A stretch of 64,000 nt of DNA from Pseudorasbora parva (Eukaryota > Chordata > Actinopteri > Cypriniformes > Gobionidae). The position numbers and the translations under genes are program-made. The DNA lies in contig NC_090176.1 of the NCBI RefSeq assembly GCF_024679245.1, positions 50,420,615 through 50,484,614 on the forward strand. Reading direction: 5' to 3'. Shown piece by piece: positions 37,901 through 46,759 of this stretch (positions within the stretch are counted from its first letter, which is position 1; every line of letters starts with the position of its first letter). The notes beneath the pieces were generated by a model that worked only from the letters and a program-made list of their open reading frames with translations, was not told where the DNA came from and did no database searches.

Positions 37901-40900
37901 ACCGCACAAGCCATTGGGAAAAATATGGCTAACCTGACGGTCTTAGAGAGCCACCTTTGGTTGAATTTGACCGAGATGAAGGACGCGGATAAAGCCTCCT
38001 TCTTGGACGCCCCCATCTCCACTACCGGTCTCTTCGGCCCGTCAGTCGTGGGCTTCGCGGAGCGTTTCACCGAAGCGCAAAAGGCTTCTCAGGCTATGAG
38101 GCATTTCCTGCCCAAGCGCTCCAGCTCTTCTTCAGGCCAGGGACGCTCTCAAGGTAGACCTCCGCCCTCTCAACCCGCTAAGCCGGCTGCGCCACCTTCC
38201 CGGCCTCGCTCCTCTTCTGGGACGCGCCAACGCTCCCGCTCCGCGAACCGCAGCAGGCGGCCTGAACGCCGGGGACCTCGACCCAGGCTTGTGTTGAACC
38301 CCGAGCCTCCGAAGCCGTCCTAGCCGCAGGGATAAAAAGGAGATGGTCAGGTCTCGCCTCGGCCGGACCCCCATCTCTCCCTCCCGGTCTCCCAGTTCCC
38401 TGCACCCAGGTGACTGCCGACCTCAGTTTAGCAGCCAACGAGCCCGTTGTCAAACGCACTCGCCTGCACACAAACGCCGTTATCACGGCGACCCAAATAA
38501 ATCTCAAAAAGAGCTTTTTCTCTGTAGTAAATGTGCCCACTTATCAGTCCGCACTCCTACACTCATATACCCCTCCCACCCATGCTATAAATGTCCCGGC
38601 GCCCACTCCACAGTGCACGCCGCCACACATAAGCACTACCCCCTCTATGTCTCAAGCACAAAATGGCAGCGCTACCGAGTTCCCTCTAGTAGGCGACCCT
38701 TATCCGCGCCGGCTCCAGCCGCTATCGTGTCGAGCCAATGCCCGGTGTATCAAATTGGGTTGTGAACATAGTAAAAAGGGGCTACTCGCTACAGTTCGCT
38801 CGCAGGCCCCCGCGCTTTCGCGCCGTGGTCGAGACCTCGGTGAGAAGCAGCGTCAGTCACGTGCTTCGCACCGAGATTTCGAAACTGTTAGAGAAGGGAG
38901 CGGTGGAGCCCGTTCCCCCATCCAAAAGCGAGTCGGGATTCTACAGCCGATACTTTCTCGTTCCGAAGAAGGACGGAGAGCTCAGGCCCATCCTAGATCT
39001 AAGGCATTTGAACAAAGCTCTAATCTCTCGCTCTTTCAAAATGCTGACGGTGAAACAGATCCTTGTGCACATTCGCCCTGGGGACTGGTTTTTCACGATA
39101 GATCTGAAAGATGCGTACTTTCACGTTCAGGTAGCCCCCCACCACAGGCCATTCTTGAGATTCGCCTTCGAGGGGCAGGCTTATCAGTACACGGTCCTGC
39201 CATTCGGGCTATCCCTGGCGCCCCGCACGTTTACGAAATGTATGGACGCGGCATTAGCCCCGCTCAGGCTGAAAGGGATGCGGGTGCTCAACTACCTCGA
39301 CGACTGGCTAGTGATAGCCCAGTCTCGAGCACAACTACTAACACACAGATCCTGGCTCCTCAACCCTTTAGACTGTTTGGGTCTCAGGATCAATATCGCC
39401 AAGAGCTCGCTGTCACCCACTCAAAAGATATCTTTTGTTGATATCCATTGTTCTAGACTCGAGACTCATGAACGCGCGGCTAACGACACAGCGCGCGCTA
39501 TCCGTACAGAACATGGCGGCTTCATTCAAAGCCGGAACTCGTGTTCCCCTGAAACACTTTCAGAGGATGCTCGGCCTTATGGCCTCGGCATCGTCAGTGC
39601 TCAGGCTGGGACTGTTACACATGCGTCCCCTCCAGCGTTGGCTACACGCCCGTGTCCCTCCTTACGCATGGAAATGGGGCTGTTTTCCCGTCAAAGTGAG
39701 CCACAGCGTTGTCAAAGCTTTGGCTCCTTGGACGGGGAAAGAGTGGTATCGGAGGGGCATGCTTATGGGCACGGTTACGAAGTTGAAAGTGGTCTCGACA
39801 GATGCCTCCACTCGAGGGTGGGGAGCCCTGCACGAGGGCAAGCCGATCTCTGGCCTGTGGACAGACACAGAAAAACGGCTGCACATAAACTGTCTAGAGA
39901 TGAAAGCGGTCGCCTTATCGCTGAGAGCTTTCCTTCCACATATAAAGAACCACCACGTCATGGTTCGTACAGACTAGGGCTGCAGCTATCGATTCTTTTT
40001 GTAATCGATTAATCTACCACTTAATCGATCGATTAATCGATTAATCGGATAATAATTACTTTTTCTTTATTAAAGAGCAATAAGAGACAATAAGACTGGT
40101 ATCTTAAAATTAACATCTAATTTGTTTTCTTTTTAGAAAAATTTAGTTTTATTGCTGAAATTGCATACATTAATAACTGTGAAACTAAACAATTTTAATG
40201 CATACAATTGCCATATTATATTAAATACAAGTCTATTTCAAATTACTTTAAAAAGGTAAACATGGTTCAATCTAAAACTAAACCTACAACCAATAAATCT
40301 AAATAGTAGTAATATAAATAACAATAATGCCAATATAAATATTCTATACATTCTATATAATATAAATATTCTAATATTCTATAAATATTCTATAAATAAT
40401 ATAAATAACTAAACATTGTATTTATGTTGTGCAACTTAACTTTCATGTTTCAGCTTCAGCTCAGGCATGACATAAGCATTTACTGTCTTATTTACTCCTT
40501 TACTGAAGCAAAACATATTGGACAGGTTAACTTGGAATAAGAGATGCGCGGATCAGCTCTATCGTCACCGAATCAGCTGTTAGAAGCAAACCATCCACCC
40601 GCACCCGGTAGTCACAACTTAAAATCCTCCGTGTTAAGCGCGATGCTATCGTCACATATTAGCTACACTGAAGTAGGTTGCTAAACAAAACAAAAACACT
40701 TATTTACATAAACCAGGGTCGACAACCTATACATCACACGGAGGAATAACCGCTAGAACGCGATCAAACGCGAGATATGTTTAATTCAGATAAAGTACAT
40801 CACACATGCTGGTCTTTTGAGCTAATCATTCATCATTGTAACACAGCTTGTTTTAAGTTAGTAGCTATAAATATGATTAAAGTGTGATATTTAAATTACA

Positions 40901-43900
40901 CAAATCAATGAAAGCACGCAGCTCTGAGCTCTGAAAGCACGAGCGCTAGTGCTCATCACACACACACACACACACACACACGTGCGTGCAGCTTCTGATG
41001 TTTAATGCGCCTAGTATTGAGAACATCTAATGGTGCATTTTTAGATATTATCAAGTAGGATATATAAAGTCTCATTAAAGATTTCACACACATCACAATG
41101 ACGGTGATCCATGTGCAAAGCTGCAAACTCCATCGCGTTCATGTGTTTTGAGTTGCTCTTATCTCCTCAGCTGACCCGTGAACTGCCGCAAATGAAACTT
41201 AAATGTTCAGCGTCGCATCCTGAAGCTCAACACACAGTTTTCTTCATTTAAAAACAGCGATATTAAATGATATTACCAGTGCTGATGCCCGCCCGCTCTC
41301 TCTTTCTCGCATTGCGGTCTTTGATCTCGACATGAGCTGAAAACGAAAGTTAAAGAACGACACGCATTCATTGCGTTTTAGCGTGATATGAGAGTTCCGC
41401 GTCTTTATTAAAATCAACATATTAACGATTTCTCTCATCCACCTGCAATGTTTGGAATGTTTATGCACCTGAACCGCGGATATAACCGCAATCCGCTCAT
41501 ACTCCGAGTCCTTACACAAAAAATGTCTTTCTGCAATATCTGTGTGTAGTTAAATGGACTAAGCGAAGCATCGAGGCGGATGATTTTGCCTCGAGGATTT
41601 TTTTGATTCGATTAACTCGAGTTACTCGATGAATCGTTGCAGCCCTAGTACAGACAACATGTCGGTGGTAGCGTACATAAATCGCCAAGGCGCCCTGAGA
41701 TCACATTCCCTTCACCGCATGGCGAAGCATCTCCTTTTATGGGCAGAGCACAACCTGAGCTCCCTGAGGGCGGCTCACGTGCCAGGTATTCTGAATCTGG
41801 GTCCGGATATGTTATCCAGGGGACCCATTCCCCCAGGGGAATGGTCTCTTCACCCGCAAACGGTTCTCTTAATTTGGAACACCTTCGGCAGAGCGAAGGT
41901 GGATCTCTTCGCCTCAGAAGACAACACTCACTGCCCAATATTTTTCTCCAAACGCAGGGACGCCCTGGCCCATGTCTGGCCCAGTCTCCCGCTATATGCT
42001 TCCCCCCCGATCGCGATGCTACCACAAACCATCAAGAAAATCAGGGAGACAGCATCCACGGTGCTTTTAATAGCCCCGCTCTGAAGGAACCGAACGTGGT
42101 TCTCCAATCTGATCCAGCTGTCAGACACAGCCCCATGGCCCATTCCGCTGAGGAAAGACCTCCTCACGCAGGCGAAAGGGAAGATCTGGCATCCCAGTCC
42201 CGAACTATGGGCCCTCCACATATGGCCCATCAACTGGTATCGGGAAACCTCTCTGACAGAGTTATGAACACTATTGCGGAAGCTAGAGCCCCCTCGACTA
42301 GGCGGCTCTATACTCTGAAGTGGTCAGTGTTTTCTAACTGGTGTGCCGTCCGAAATATCGACGCACGCTCATGTGAAACAGCAGAAGTGCTCGCTTTTCT
42401 CCAAGAGCTACTGGACGCGGGTCGTTCCCCCTCCACGCTCAAAGTTTATGTCGCCGCCATAGCAGCTAACCACGCTCAGGTCGCGGGACATTCACTAGGG
42501 AAAAGTGAGCTCATTGTACGCTTTCTTAAAGGGGCTAGGAGATTGAACCCTCCTCGCCCTCCCTCGGTACCTATTTTGGACCTCGCGGTGGTTTTAGACG
42601 CTATGAAGGGTCCCCCCCTTCGAGCCACTCCAGACTGCGACCATAAAGCTTTTATCACTCAAAACCGCGTTTCTGCTGGCTCTGGCCTCGGTTAAACGTG
42701 TGAGTGACTTACATGCACTCTCAGTGAGCCCGTCCTGTCTCGAGTTCGGGCCCAACAACTCCAAAGTTGTTCTCAAACCGAGACATGGTTTTATACCCAA
42801 AGTGCTTTCTACCCCTTTTAGAGCACAGGTTATTACTCTGCTTCCATTACCCGCATCTCAGGGTGAACAGGACGCGAATCTACTCTGCCCGGTCAGAGCT
42901 TTGAGACTGGATCTGGAGCGCTCCTCCCCCTTCAGGCAGTCGGACCAGCTGTTTGTCTGCTTCGGCGGCCGCACTAAAGGTTGTGCTGTCGCGAAGCAAA
43001 GACTCTCACACTGGATAGTGGACGCGATCTCGCTGGCATATGAGTCTAAAAATCTGACTTGCCCTATAGGCGTTAAAGCCCACTCCACTAGAGGCATGGC
43101 CTCATCTTGGGCTTGGTCGTGTGGCATTTCTTTGGAAGATATCTGTGCCGCGGCAGGCTGGGCCTCTCCGTCCACTTTTATCAGATTCCACAAATTGGAG
43201 GTTCCAGCTCTACAAGCAGGGCTTCTATCCATCTAGGCTCTATCTTGACCCTGGCAAACAGATTGCCTTACGTTTTGGCCTGTACACATTAGTTATAAGC
43301 ACTATTCATTCATCATAAGATCCAACTATGTCCGATCAGCTGTTCAAACGAACCGACTCTTCCGGTTCTTCATTCCCCTTATAGCCGCCTCTGTCGGTGT
43401 CTCGGGGGTTTATTAACATGTGCTTTGGGTATACTGGGTCAGTCAGCACACACGGCGCTTTACATTGTGTTCCCATACGTAATACGAGGAACCTCTCTCG
43501 AAAGGGAACGTACTCGGTTACTTTCGTAACCTCGGTTCCCTGAGAGAGAGGAACGAGTATTACGTTCCGTGCCGTGTTTATGCTTCTCAGGTATCGCTTC
43601 AGTCGATCTTAAAACCTGACACCTATGGCGAATTAGGGTCTTATATAGCCTCCTGTATGCAAATATAAGCACCTTTTTCGGCGGGCTTCTGGAACGCCCC
43701 CCATTGGTTCGTTCCTCTCAGCCGCCTCACCATAGGTTCCTGCAGTTGCCGCGGCCCGGCCAATCAGAGCGCTCCTCGCGCTGGGCTATGGCCGTTCAGC
43801 GGCACTGCGCTTTACATAGATACCTTTATTTATAAAGTTTTGCTTCATATTCTCGAGAAAAGGAGTTTTTCCCCATACGTAATACTCGTTCCTCTCTCTC

Positions 43901-44969
43901 AGGGAACCGAGATTACGAAAGTAACCGAGTACGTTATTTTGGCGAGGGTGCAGCTAAAATTCGCACTCATGGGTCTATATAACACATAATAGTCGCTTCA
44001 ACCCGCGGACATAGAAAACAACCCGCGGGAAAAAAAAAATGCGGACTTGGCAACACAGTGCAGTTGAGCTCTGTTGTCGCTTCGTTGCTCTGATTGGTTG
44101 TCGGTCTGTCCAATTGATGTCTTTCCTGGTACGGTTGAAACACTCTTCATAATCACAGCCCAATGGAGCATCAGACTCAGATTCTGACTAGAATTGAGTA
44201 TGACGATGTCAGGCTAGCTCAAAGCATCACATTTTTAACATTTCAGTACCGATTTGGCATCGCGGTTGGAACTTCTGACAACACTAGTTCTAGGTAAATA
44301 TTACCCCCTCAAAACGGCCCTGCTCACGAGGTAGTACTTTTTCAAAGTTCAGGAACTTTCGAGGTCGGGACTTGGGCGTTGTAATAGCTGATAAAAAAAT
44401 TACAAAAACTACAACTTTATGCAGCATTGTCTTCTCTTCCGTGTTTGTTTTCAATCCTCAAATAAAGATTCAAACGGTTATGAATCAGCGTATTGATTCA
44501 TGATTCGGTGTGTGAAGATGAACGGAGGTCTTACGGGTGTGGAACGACATTAGGGTGAGGAGTTAATGACAGACATTTCATTTTTGGGTGAACTAACCCT
44601 TTAACAAGCTATTGCACATCCCATTTTTCTTCACTATCGCACAGCCCTACCAGAGAGTGGTTTCTCCTGCTCCTCTCCTGTGGGCGATGGGTTCAGCAGA
44701 TGGGCGAACACCGCGGCGAAGGGATTGGCGGCCAGTGGCTCGGTGCGGTACATTTCCCACAGCAGGTAAAGCGCGGTGAGCCGCTGCGGAGCGCTCGGAA
44801 GCAGATCCGGCTGCTGCAGCAACATCACCAGGACCGAACCCACCCGGAAGTGCTCGGCTTTACCGAAGCAGTGATGGAAGGCGGTGGAAAGCTGCTCGAA
44901 GCTGTTGCTGCAGGCGTCCTCCGACATGATGCCCAGCAGGTTGGACAGCTCTTTAGGAGCCAGCGTCAT
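20184..44969 (-). CDS. cnot11: CCR4-NOT transcription complex subunit 11
   Basis: Seven coding exons, in transcript order: 44969-44651, 35335-35171, 32882-32730, 31224-31022, 25874-25672, 25569-25473 and 20381-20184. They total 1338 nt (445 aa plus stop) with phases matching at every junction. The protein matches CNOT11 throughout: an N-terminal [12 protein letters not shown] and [17 protein letters not shown] region, a middle with [16 protein letters not shown] and [17 protein letters not shown], and a conserved C-terminal domain with [17 protein letters not shown] and [21 protein letters not shown]11 joins the CCR4-NOT mRNA deadenylase as a partner of CNOT10 and CNOT1, in the cytoplasm. The start at 44969 is chosen because an in-frame stop lies a few codons upstream; mammalian proteins are longer at the N-terminus. 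A probable noncoding exon ends at 46459. Introns carry Tc1, hAT, foldback and DIRS insertions. Confidence 0.95.
20640..20885. repeat. Truncated TTAA foldback element
   Basis: Matches one arm and part of the other of the foldback family at 31689-32476 (phrases GTTAGTTCACCCAAAA, CACTATACTGTCCATGTCCA). It is in the last cnot11 intron and followed by a hAT-like end (TTAATCGATCGTTGATTAAT) before the Tc1 at 20945. Confidence 0.7.
21218..23094. mobile_element. hAT element 1 inside the Tc1
   Basis: Ends CAGTGGTGTAGTCTACG and the inverse of CAGTGGTGTAGTCTAG, with an exact 8-bp duplication CGCTTGGG (21210-21217 and 23095-23102). No hAT transposase was recognised. The interior contains a GT microsatellite with GGGTAGGTTTAGGGG phrases (21700-21790) and a nested MITE fragment near 22330-22560. 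Confidence 0.92.
23110..24105. mobile_element. hAT element 2 inside the Tc1
   Basis: Ends TAGGGCTGCACG and the inverse of TAGGGGTGTCCATGG, with an exact 8-bp duplication GGTATGTC (23102-23109 and 24106-24113). Its left target duplication shares one base with the right target duplication of hAT element 1. Subterminal GGTTAACCG motifs are inverted. No transposase ORF. Confidence 0.92.
25875..26107. repeat. GA/CT microsatellite forming a cnot11 splice acceptor tract
   Basis: On the plus strand this is GAGAGA with interspersed GAGC units. On the coding (minus) strand it is a CT/CTCG tract of about 230 bases ending directly at the acceptor TAG of exon 25874-25672. The stop-free Arg/Glu and Ser/Leu ORFs across it are artefacts. 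Confidence 0.95.
26108..27578. other. cnot11 intron sequence without recognised features
   Basis: AT-rich intronic DNA. A GC-richer patch at 27400-27540 (CTGCGCAGTAGCGC) may be the edge of a degraded element. No exon or RNA gene was seen. Confidence 0.6.
27579..29975. mobile_element. 2.4-kb TIR element with about 280-bp inverted ends
   Basis: Starts GGTAACACTTTACTTGAAGG and ends with its inverse. Inverted arms run about 27579-27860 and 29690-29975 and are rich in GTCATGACA-type palindromes. The interior has a tandem duplication of about 120 bp (28494-28680) and unrecognised sequence with a tail like a promoter/3' region (28970-29400). No transposase was recognised, so it is probably non-autonomous. 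Confidence 0.75.
29976..31021. other. cnot11 intron with hAT remnants
   Basis: The ends AATGTCGAGCCCTGATA (30298-30315) and the ATCGGTATCGACCGATAC cluster (30805-30880) look like termini of degraded hAT elements. No complete element could be bounded. Confidence 0.45.
31374..31398. repeat. GT microsatellite
   Basis: About twelve GT repeats in the cnot11 intron just upstream of exon 31224-31022 on the coding strand. Confidence 0.9.
31689..32476. mobile_element. Complete TTAA-bounded foldback element
   Basis: TTAAAGGGTTAGTTCACCC at the left and its inverse at the right. The two halves are inverted copies along almost the whole 788 bp, meeting in a short palindromic centre near 32040-32150 (GATTCATGATTCGGATCGC and inverse). 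No ORF. The same family recurs at 20640-20885, 34300-34715 (part), 44400-44604 and 56715-57406. Confidence 0.85.
33195..34126. mobile_element. TTAA-bounded TIR element with internal triplication
   Basis: Ends TTAAAGGTGGGGTAAGTG and its inverse. The interior carries three tandem copies of a roughly 100-bp unit (about 33395-33690) containing GTGAACAACTC and TACAATTATGACCAGATT. Noncoding. It sits in the cnot11 intron between exons 35335-35171 and 32882-32730. Confidence 0.75.
34143..35137. mobile_element. Nested MITE cluster next to a cnot11 exon
   Basis: The outer ends AAGGGTCATGAAAC (34143) and its inverse GTTTTTCATGACCCTT (35122-35137) bracket a TTAA foldback half (34270-34715). They also bracket a short element with ends AAAGGAACTGTATGTAAG (34719) and its inverse (35101-35120). 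The cluster ends about 35 bases from the donor of exon 35335-35171. Confidence 0.6.
35494..35975. mobile_element. Small hAT element
   Basis: Ends TAGAGCTGTGCAATATATCG and the inverse of TAGGGCTGTGCGATATTG, with an exact 8-bp duplication CCAGGTAG (35486-35493 and 35976-35983). A CA/CG-rich microsatellite lies at 35693-35756. Noncoding. Confidence 0.92.
36866..38323 (+). CDS. DIRS ORF1, Gag-like protein
   Basis: A 485-aa open frame starting MPRTSCGSC. An earlier in-frame ATG at 36620 lies within the terminal inverted repeat and is an unlikely start. The N-terminus has a zinc-binding-like pattern CGSC...CVAC followed by LGRDH. The middle is acidic and Ser/Pro-rich, and the C-terminus is basic and Arg/Ser-rich (about residues 430-475), suitable for nucleic-acid binding. 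Position and composition fit the structural ORF of fish DIRS elements. It is GC-rich, unlike its AT-rich surroundings, as expected for inserted retrotransposon coding sequence. The frame is intact although the downstream ORFs are broken. Confidence 0.75.
   Translation: MPRTSCGSCRAPLLGGDRHVICVACLGRDHTQLALSQGGCPECDEMALQTLRARLATFDQVPTPAAGPRRKKCRDQRLPERSGDCTPDDSPRASPSSVTFTQEEQRPSHAAACSVSFGGPSPEEDEDSLSTAASGSEWSVSVSEPPASTQTTTSAKSNVDAELIRVLSRAVEDLGLEWSQPEEPMRSRLDEWYLESRRLSSPQKPAPFFPEVHDELTKSWRSPYSARARSAFSPALSIVDGAKEKGYESLPPLEEAVAAHLCPPSSSRGWQSRAQHPSKPCRTTSALAGRAYASAGQASAALHTMAVLQVFQARLLRSLDESVPDSEVLKDLRSGTDLALRATKATAQAIGKNMANLTVLESHLWLNLTEMKDADKASFLDAPISTTGLFGPSVVGFAERFTEAQKASQAMRHFLPKRSSSSSGQGRSQGRPPPSQPAKPAAPPSRPRSSSGTRQRSRSANRSRRPERRGPRPRLVLNPEPPKPS
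38738..42267 (+). pseudogene. DIRS reverse transcriptase/RNase H ORF, disrupted
   Basis: Reverse transcriptase motifs are clear: [29 protein letters not shown] (catalytic Asp) and YLDDW (catalytic Asp pair). A frameshift near 39437-39445 moves the frame to [13 protein letters not shown] and onward into RNase H ([23 protein letters not shown]). The hAT at 39975-41647 then interrupts it, and it resumes with [19 protein letters not shown] and [22 protein letters not shown] at 42082-42084 replaces a probable Trp codon. The frame would end at TGA 42265-42267, overlapping the recombinase start. It is not functional as it stands. Confidence 0.85.
39975..41647. mobile_element. hAT element inserted in the DIRS RNase H region
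   Basis: Ends TAGGGCTGCAGC and the inverse of TAGGGCTGCAACG, with an exact 8-bp duplication GTACAGAC (39967-39974 and 41648-41655). Subterminal ATCGATTAATCGATTA runs are inverted. It contains a short CA repeat (40958-40981) but no transposase ORF. Confidence 0.93.
42264..43236 (+). pseudogene. DIRS tyrosine recombinase, frameshifted
   Basis: Starts ATG at 42264 in an ATGA overlap with the upstream ORF. The N-terminal core-binding part contains [14 protein letters not shown] and [16 protein letters not shown] frameshift in the C-run at 42611-42616 leads to the catalytic part with [14 protein letters not shown] (first Arg) and AHSTRG (His-x-x-Arg). The expected nucleophile position reads TFIRFHKL, with His where family members have Tyr (codon CAC). 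Such enzymes integrate circular DIRS cDNA. This copy is inactive by frameshift and probably by loss of the nucleophile. Confidence 0.83.
43465..43936. repeat. DIRS right inverted repeat and internal complementary region
   Basis: CCCATACGTAATAC and GGAACGAGTATTACGT motifs around 43470-43570 form a near palindrome. 43870-43936 repeats part of it inverted. 43618-43795 is the inverted partner of 36500-36680. These palindromes match the ends needed for the circular replication intermediate proposed for DIRS elements. Confidence 0.75.
44400..44604. repeat. Half of a TTAA foldback element
   Basis: Matches one arm of the 31689-32476 family and ends in TTAA at 44601-44604 after GGGTGAACTAACCC. The other arm is missing. 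Confidence 0.75.
44605..44649. mobile_element. hAT terminus abutting the cnot11 splice donor
   Basis: The plus-strand end TTCTTCACTATCGCACAGCC CTA matches the right end of the hAT at 35494-35975 (TTCTTCAATATCGCACAGCC CTA). On the coding strand it reads TAGGGCTGTGCGATA, beginning at the second base of the donor GT of exon 44969-44651. Only this end survives next to the foldback half. Confidence 0.75.
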
Positions 44970-45005
44970 GATGCTTCTGTCACACAGGCCAATGGATCAG
45001 GAGAA

Positions 45006-46458
45006 CTACAGAGAGACAGACAACAATCCATCAGCATTAAAACTAGGGATGTCCCGATCAGGTTTTGCCCTCGAGTCCGAGTCAATTCCCTATCCGATGC
45101 ATCTATAATACATAAAAAAAGAATAAAGAAGAGCGAAAAAACAGATCCAGGATGTTCCTTATTTTTTTATTTAATTCACCTTATTTTAACATTCAACAAC
45201 TCTGTTAACAGAGAACTTCCATACGCAAAAGAAATCCAGGGTTCTCTGCAAAGGCGAATGGCAGGTCACTCATTGCGATCATTTGTGCCATCTTGACTAT
45301 GATGTCTTGTGCCTTCGCGCTGTCACGGGGCATTTTTTCTCTCCTCTTCAAACTCTCCTGCAGTGTGAGCTGACTCGTCGGGTAAACTCGCTGTAATGTG
45401 TCGGGTGTTTGTTTTTGAGGTGAGACTCAAAAGGGTGTAACTCTGTGCCACCGCATAACTATAGATGTGTTAAAAAATAATGAGAAATATATTTATATAT
45501 ATATATTGAAGACTTTAAATAACCCTATTTGATCTACGACAATTCTTGAGTTTAATTCAGAAAGTAATGTCTAATCCTGTAAAGTCTGACAAATAAAATA
45601 GTCAGATATGTTTTTTGTTGTGCATTATATTTGATACATAAGTATTGTATGGCTCATAATATAGTGAGAAAATGGAGGGAAATTCATATTTTTATTTAGC
45701 GATTTAAAGTGAGCAAAAATTGCAATTTGGTGCAGATGCTGATATTTATATGGACAAAAACTGATGAAATTCTGATGCTTGTAACGGAAATCAGTGAAAT
45801 CTTTATAATACACTAGAGCAGATACGTACAAAAAAAAAATGCCTATAAATATTAATAGCTTCCAATAATGTCTTAGTAAGATGAAATTTAAATGTTTAGT
45901 TAAACCTCTGTAGTTTAAAAGCATATGATGCAATGCAATACAATGATGATGAGCATATTTCTTTTTTTCCAAGTATGTATTAATATTCAAGTAAACCCTA
46001 GTTTCTTGTTTTAATCTTGAAATATTACTAACAATGTAAAAGTTAATCCTATGTTTACTTTATAAAATCAGTAAAAATATAAGCTAAAGACGTGAAGTAA
46101 GAGCTGATGGTGGACGTTTGCACAATTATACTAAAACTTACTCGCTAAAAAAGGATAAACTATTAATCCGACGACAGAAGGTATTTAGTAGAACAGGTTT
46201 CTCAGCAATGATGATCATTTCAGGACCTTAGAAATGTGCTACTTATTGAGCAGTAACTGGTAACGTTACAATAGTCTAATAACGTTAATTTCACGACATA
46301 ACTGGATTTCTCAGCTTAATGAAGCACATTAGACGAACCTCAAATACTACAAGCAGGTTTATTTCACACACTAAACTGCTCAAACCGCTGTCAATGGGAA
46401 CTCGGTATGTTTTGAGACATCGTCAATAATAATAACATGTAACGTTAAGTTAACTTAC
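45006..46458 (-). other. First cnot11 intron (inferred)
   Basis: Between the probable noncoding exon donor (CAG/GTAAGT at 46459/46458) and an acceptor TGTAG at 45006. Contains a hAT-like scrap at 45047 (TAGGGATGTCCCGATCA) and otherwise AT-rich sequence. No further feature was seen. Confidence 0.5.
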
Positions 46459-46720
46459 CTGAGGCGAGCTCATTTATACCGTCCGGTCAACTCATGAATA
46501 TTCAATAAAACCCAGACGCGGTGACGCTCCAGCGCTGATATAACGTTTATTTGCGAGATTATACAGGTTAATATTAATTTAATCATTAGACTACTTCTGT
46601 TTTATAATCTGAATCTTCTTCACTTCCACTCATAACCGTCGCGGCTGCTGTCGGAGAGCACTTCCTGTGAGCCGAACGGAATCATGGGAGATGTAGTTTT
46701 CACAAAGCAACACGGAATGC
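46459..46720 (-). promoter_or_regulatory. cnot11: cnot11 promoter and noncoding first exon
   Basis: A strong donor CAG/GTAAGTTA on the minus strand ends at 46459, upstream of the first coding exon. Behind it (minus strand) are an ETS-like CAGGAAGTG (46659-46667) and ACTACATCTCCCATGATTCC (46678-46697). The latter resembles the ZNF143/Staf family site seen in housekeeping promoters. The transcription start is not resolved. Confidence 0.5.
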
Positions 46721-46759
46721 AAAATGAACGTCTGTGGCCCGTTTAACATTTAACACTTA

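Larger units (their letters stand above)
36480..43936 (+). mobile_element. DIRS-type tyrosine-recombinase retrotransposon
   Basis: Gene order is Gag-like ORF, reverse transcriptase/RNase H, then tyrosine recombinase, the DIRS arrangement. Inverted terminal repeats match at about 36500-36680 and 43618-43795 (for example GCTTATATTTGCATACAGGA). The right flank also has a complementary pair at 43480-43570 and 43870-43936 (CGGTTACTTTCGTAA and inverse), like the internal complementary region of DIRS elements. It is interrupted by a hAT at 39975-41647. The left outer edge is uncertain because 36397-36490 resembles another repeat. Confidence 0.85.
35491..44286. mobile_element. hAT element hosting a DIRS retrotransposon
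   Basis: Terminal inverted repeats of about 48 bp begin TAGTGTTGTCA at both ends and share CCAAATCGGTACTGAAATGT. The 8-bp flanks GTTCCAGG (35483-35490) and GTTCTAGG (44287-44294) differ by one base. Its interior is split by the DIRS element (about 36480-43936). A smaller hAT (35494-35975) landed three bases inside its left end. It sits within an older repeat beginning about 35401 (CCGCGTTTCCACC) and resuming at 44295. Confidence 0.85.

Noticed and set aside
38343..39441. Overlapping ORFs of 140 and 343 codons
   Set aside because: They are in other frames over the DIRS spacer and reverse transcriptase and lack family motifs.
40000..41600. Possible host gene within the gap of the DIRS RNase H
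   Set aside because: The segment is bounded by hAT termini and an exact 8-bp duplication and has no significant ORF.
44700..45296. 198-codon plus-strand ORF
   Set aside because: It is antisense to the first cnot11 coding exon and runs into intron sequence; the minus-strand frame carries the conserved protein.
46485..46492. TATAAA on the minus strand near the cnot11 first exon
   Set aside because: It lies only about 20 bases before the donor, too close to direct transcription of that exon. ETS-like and ZNF143-like sites upstream fit better.
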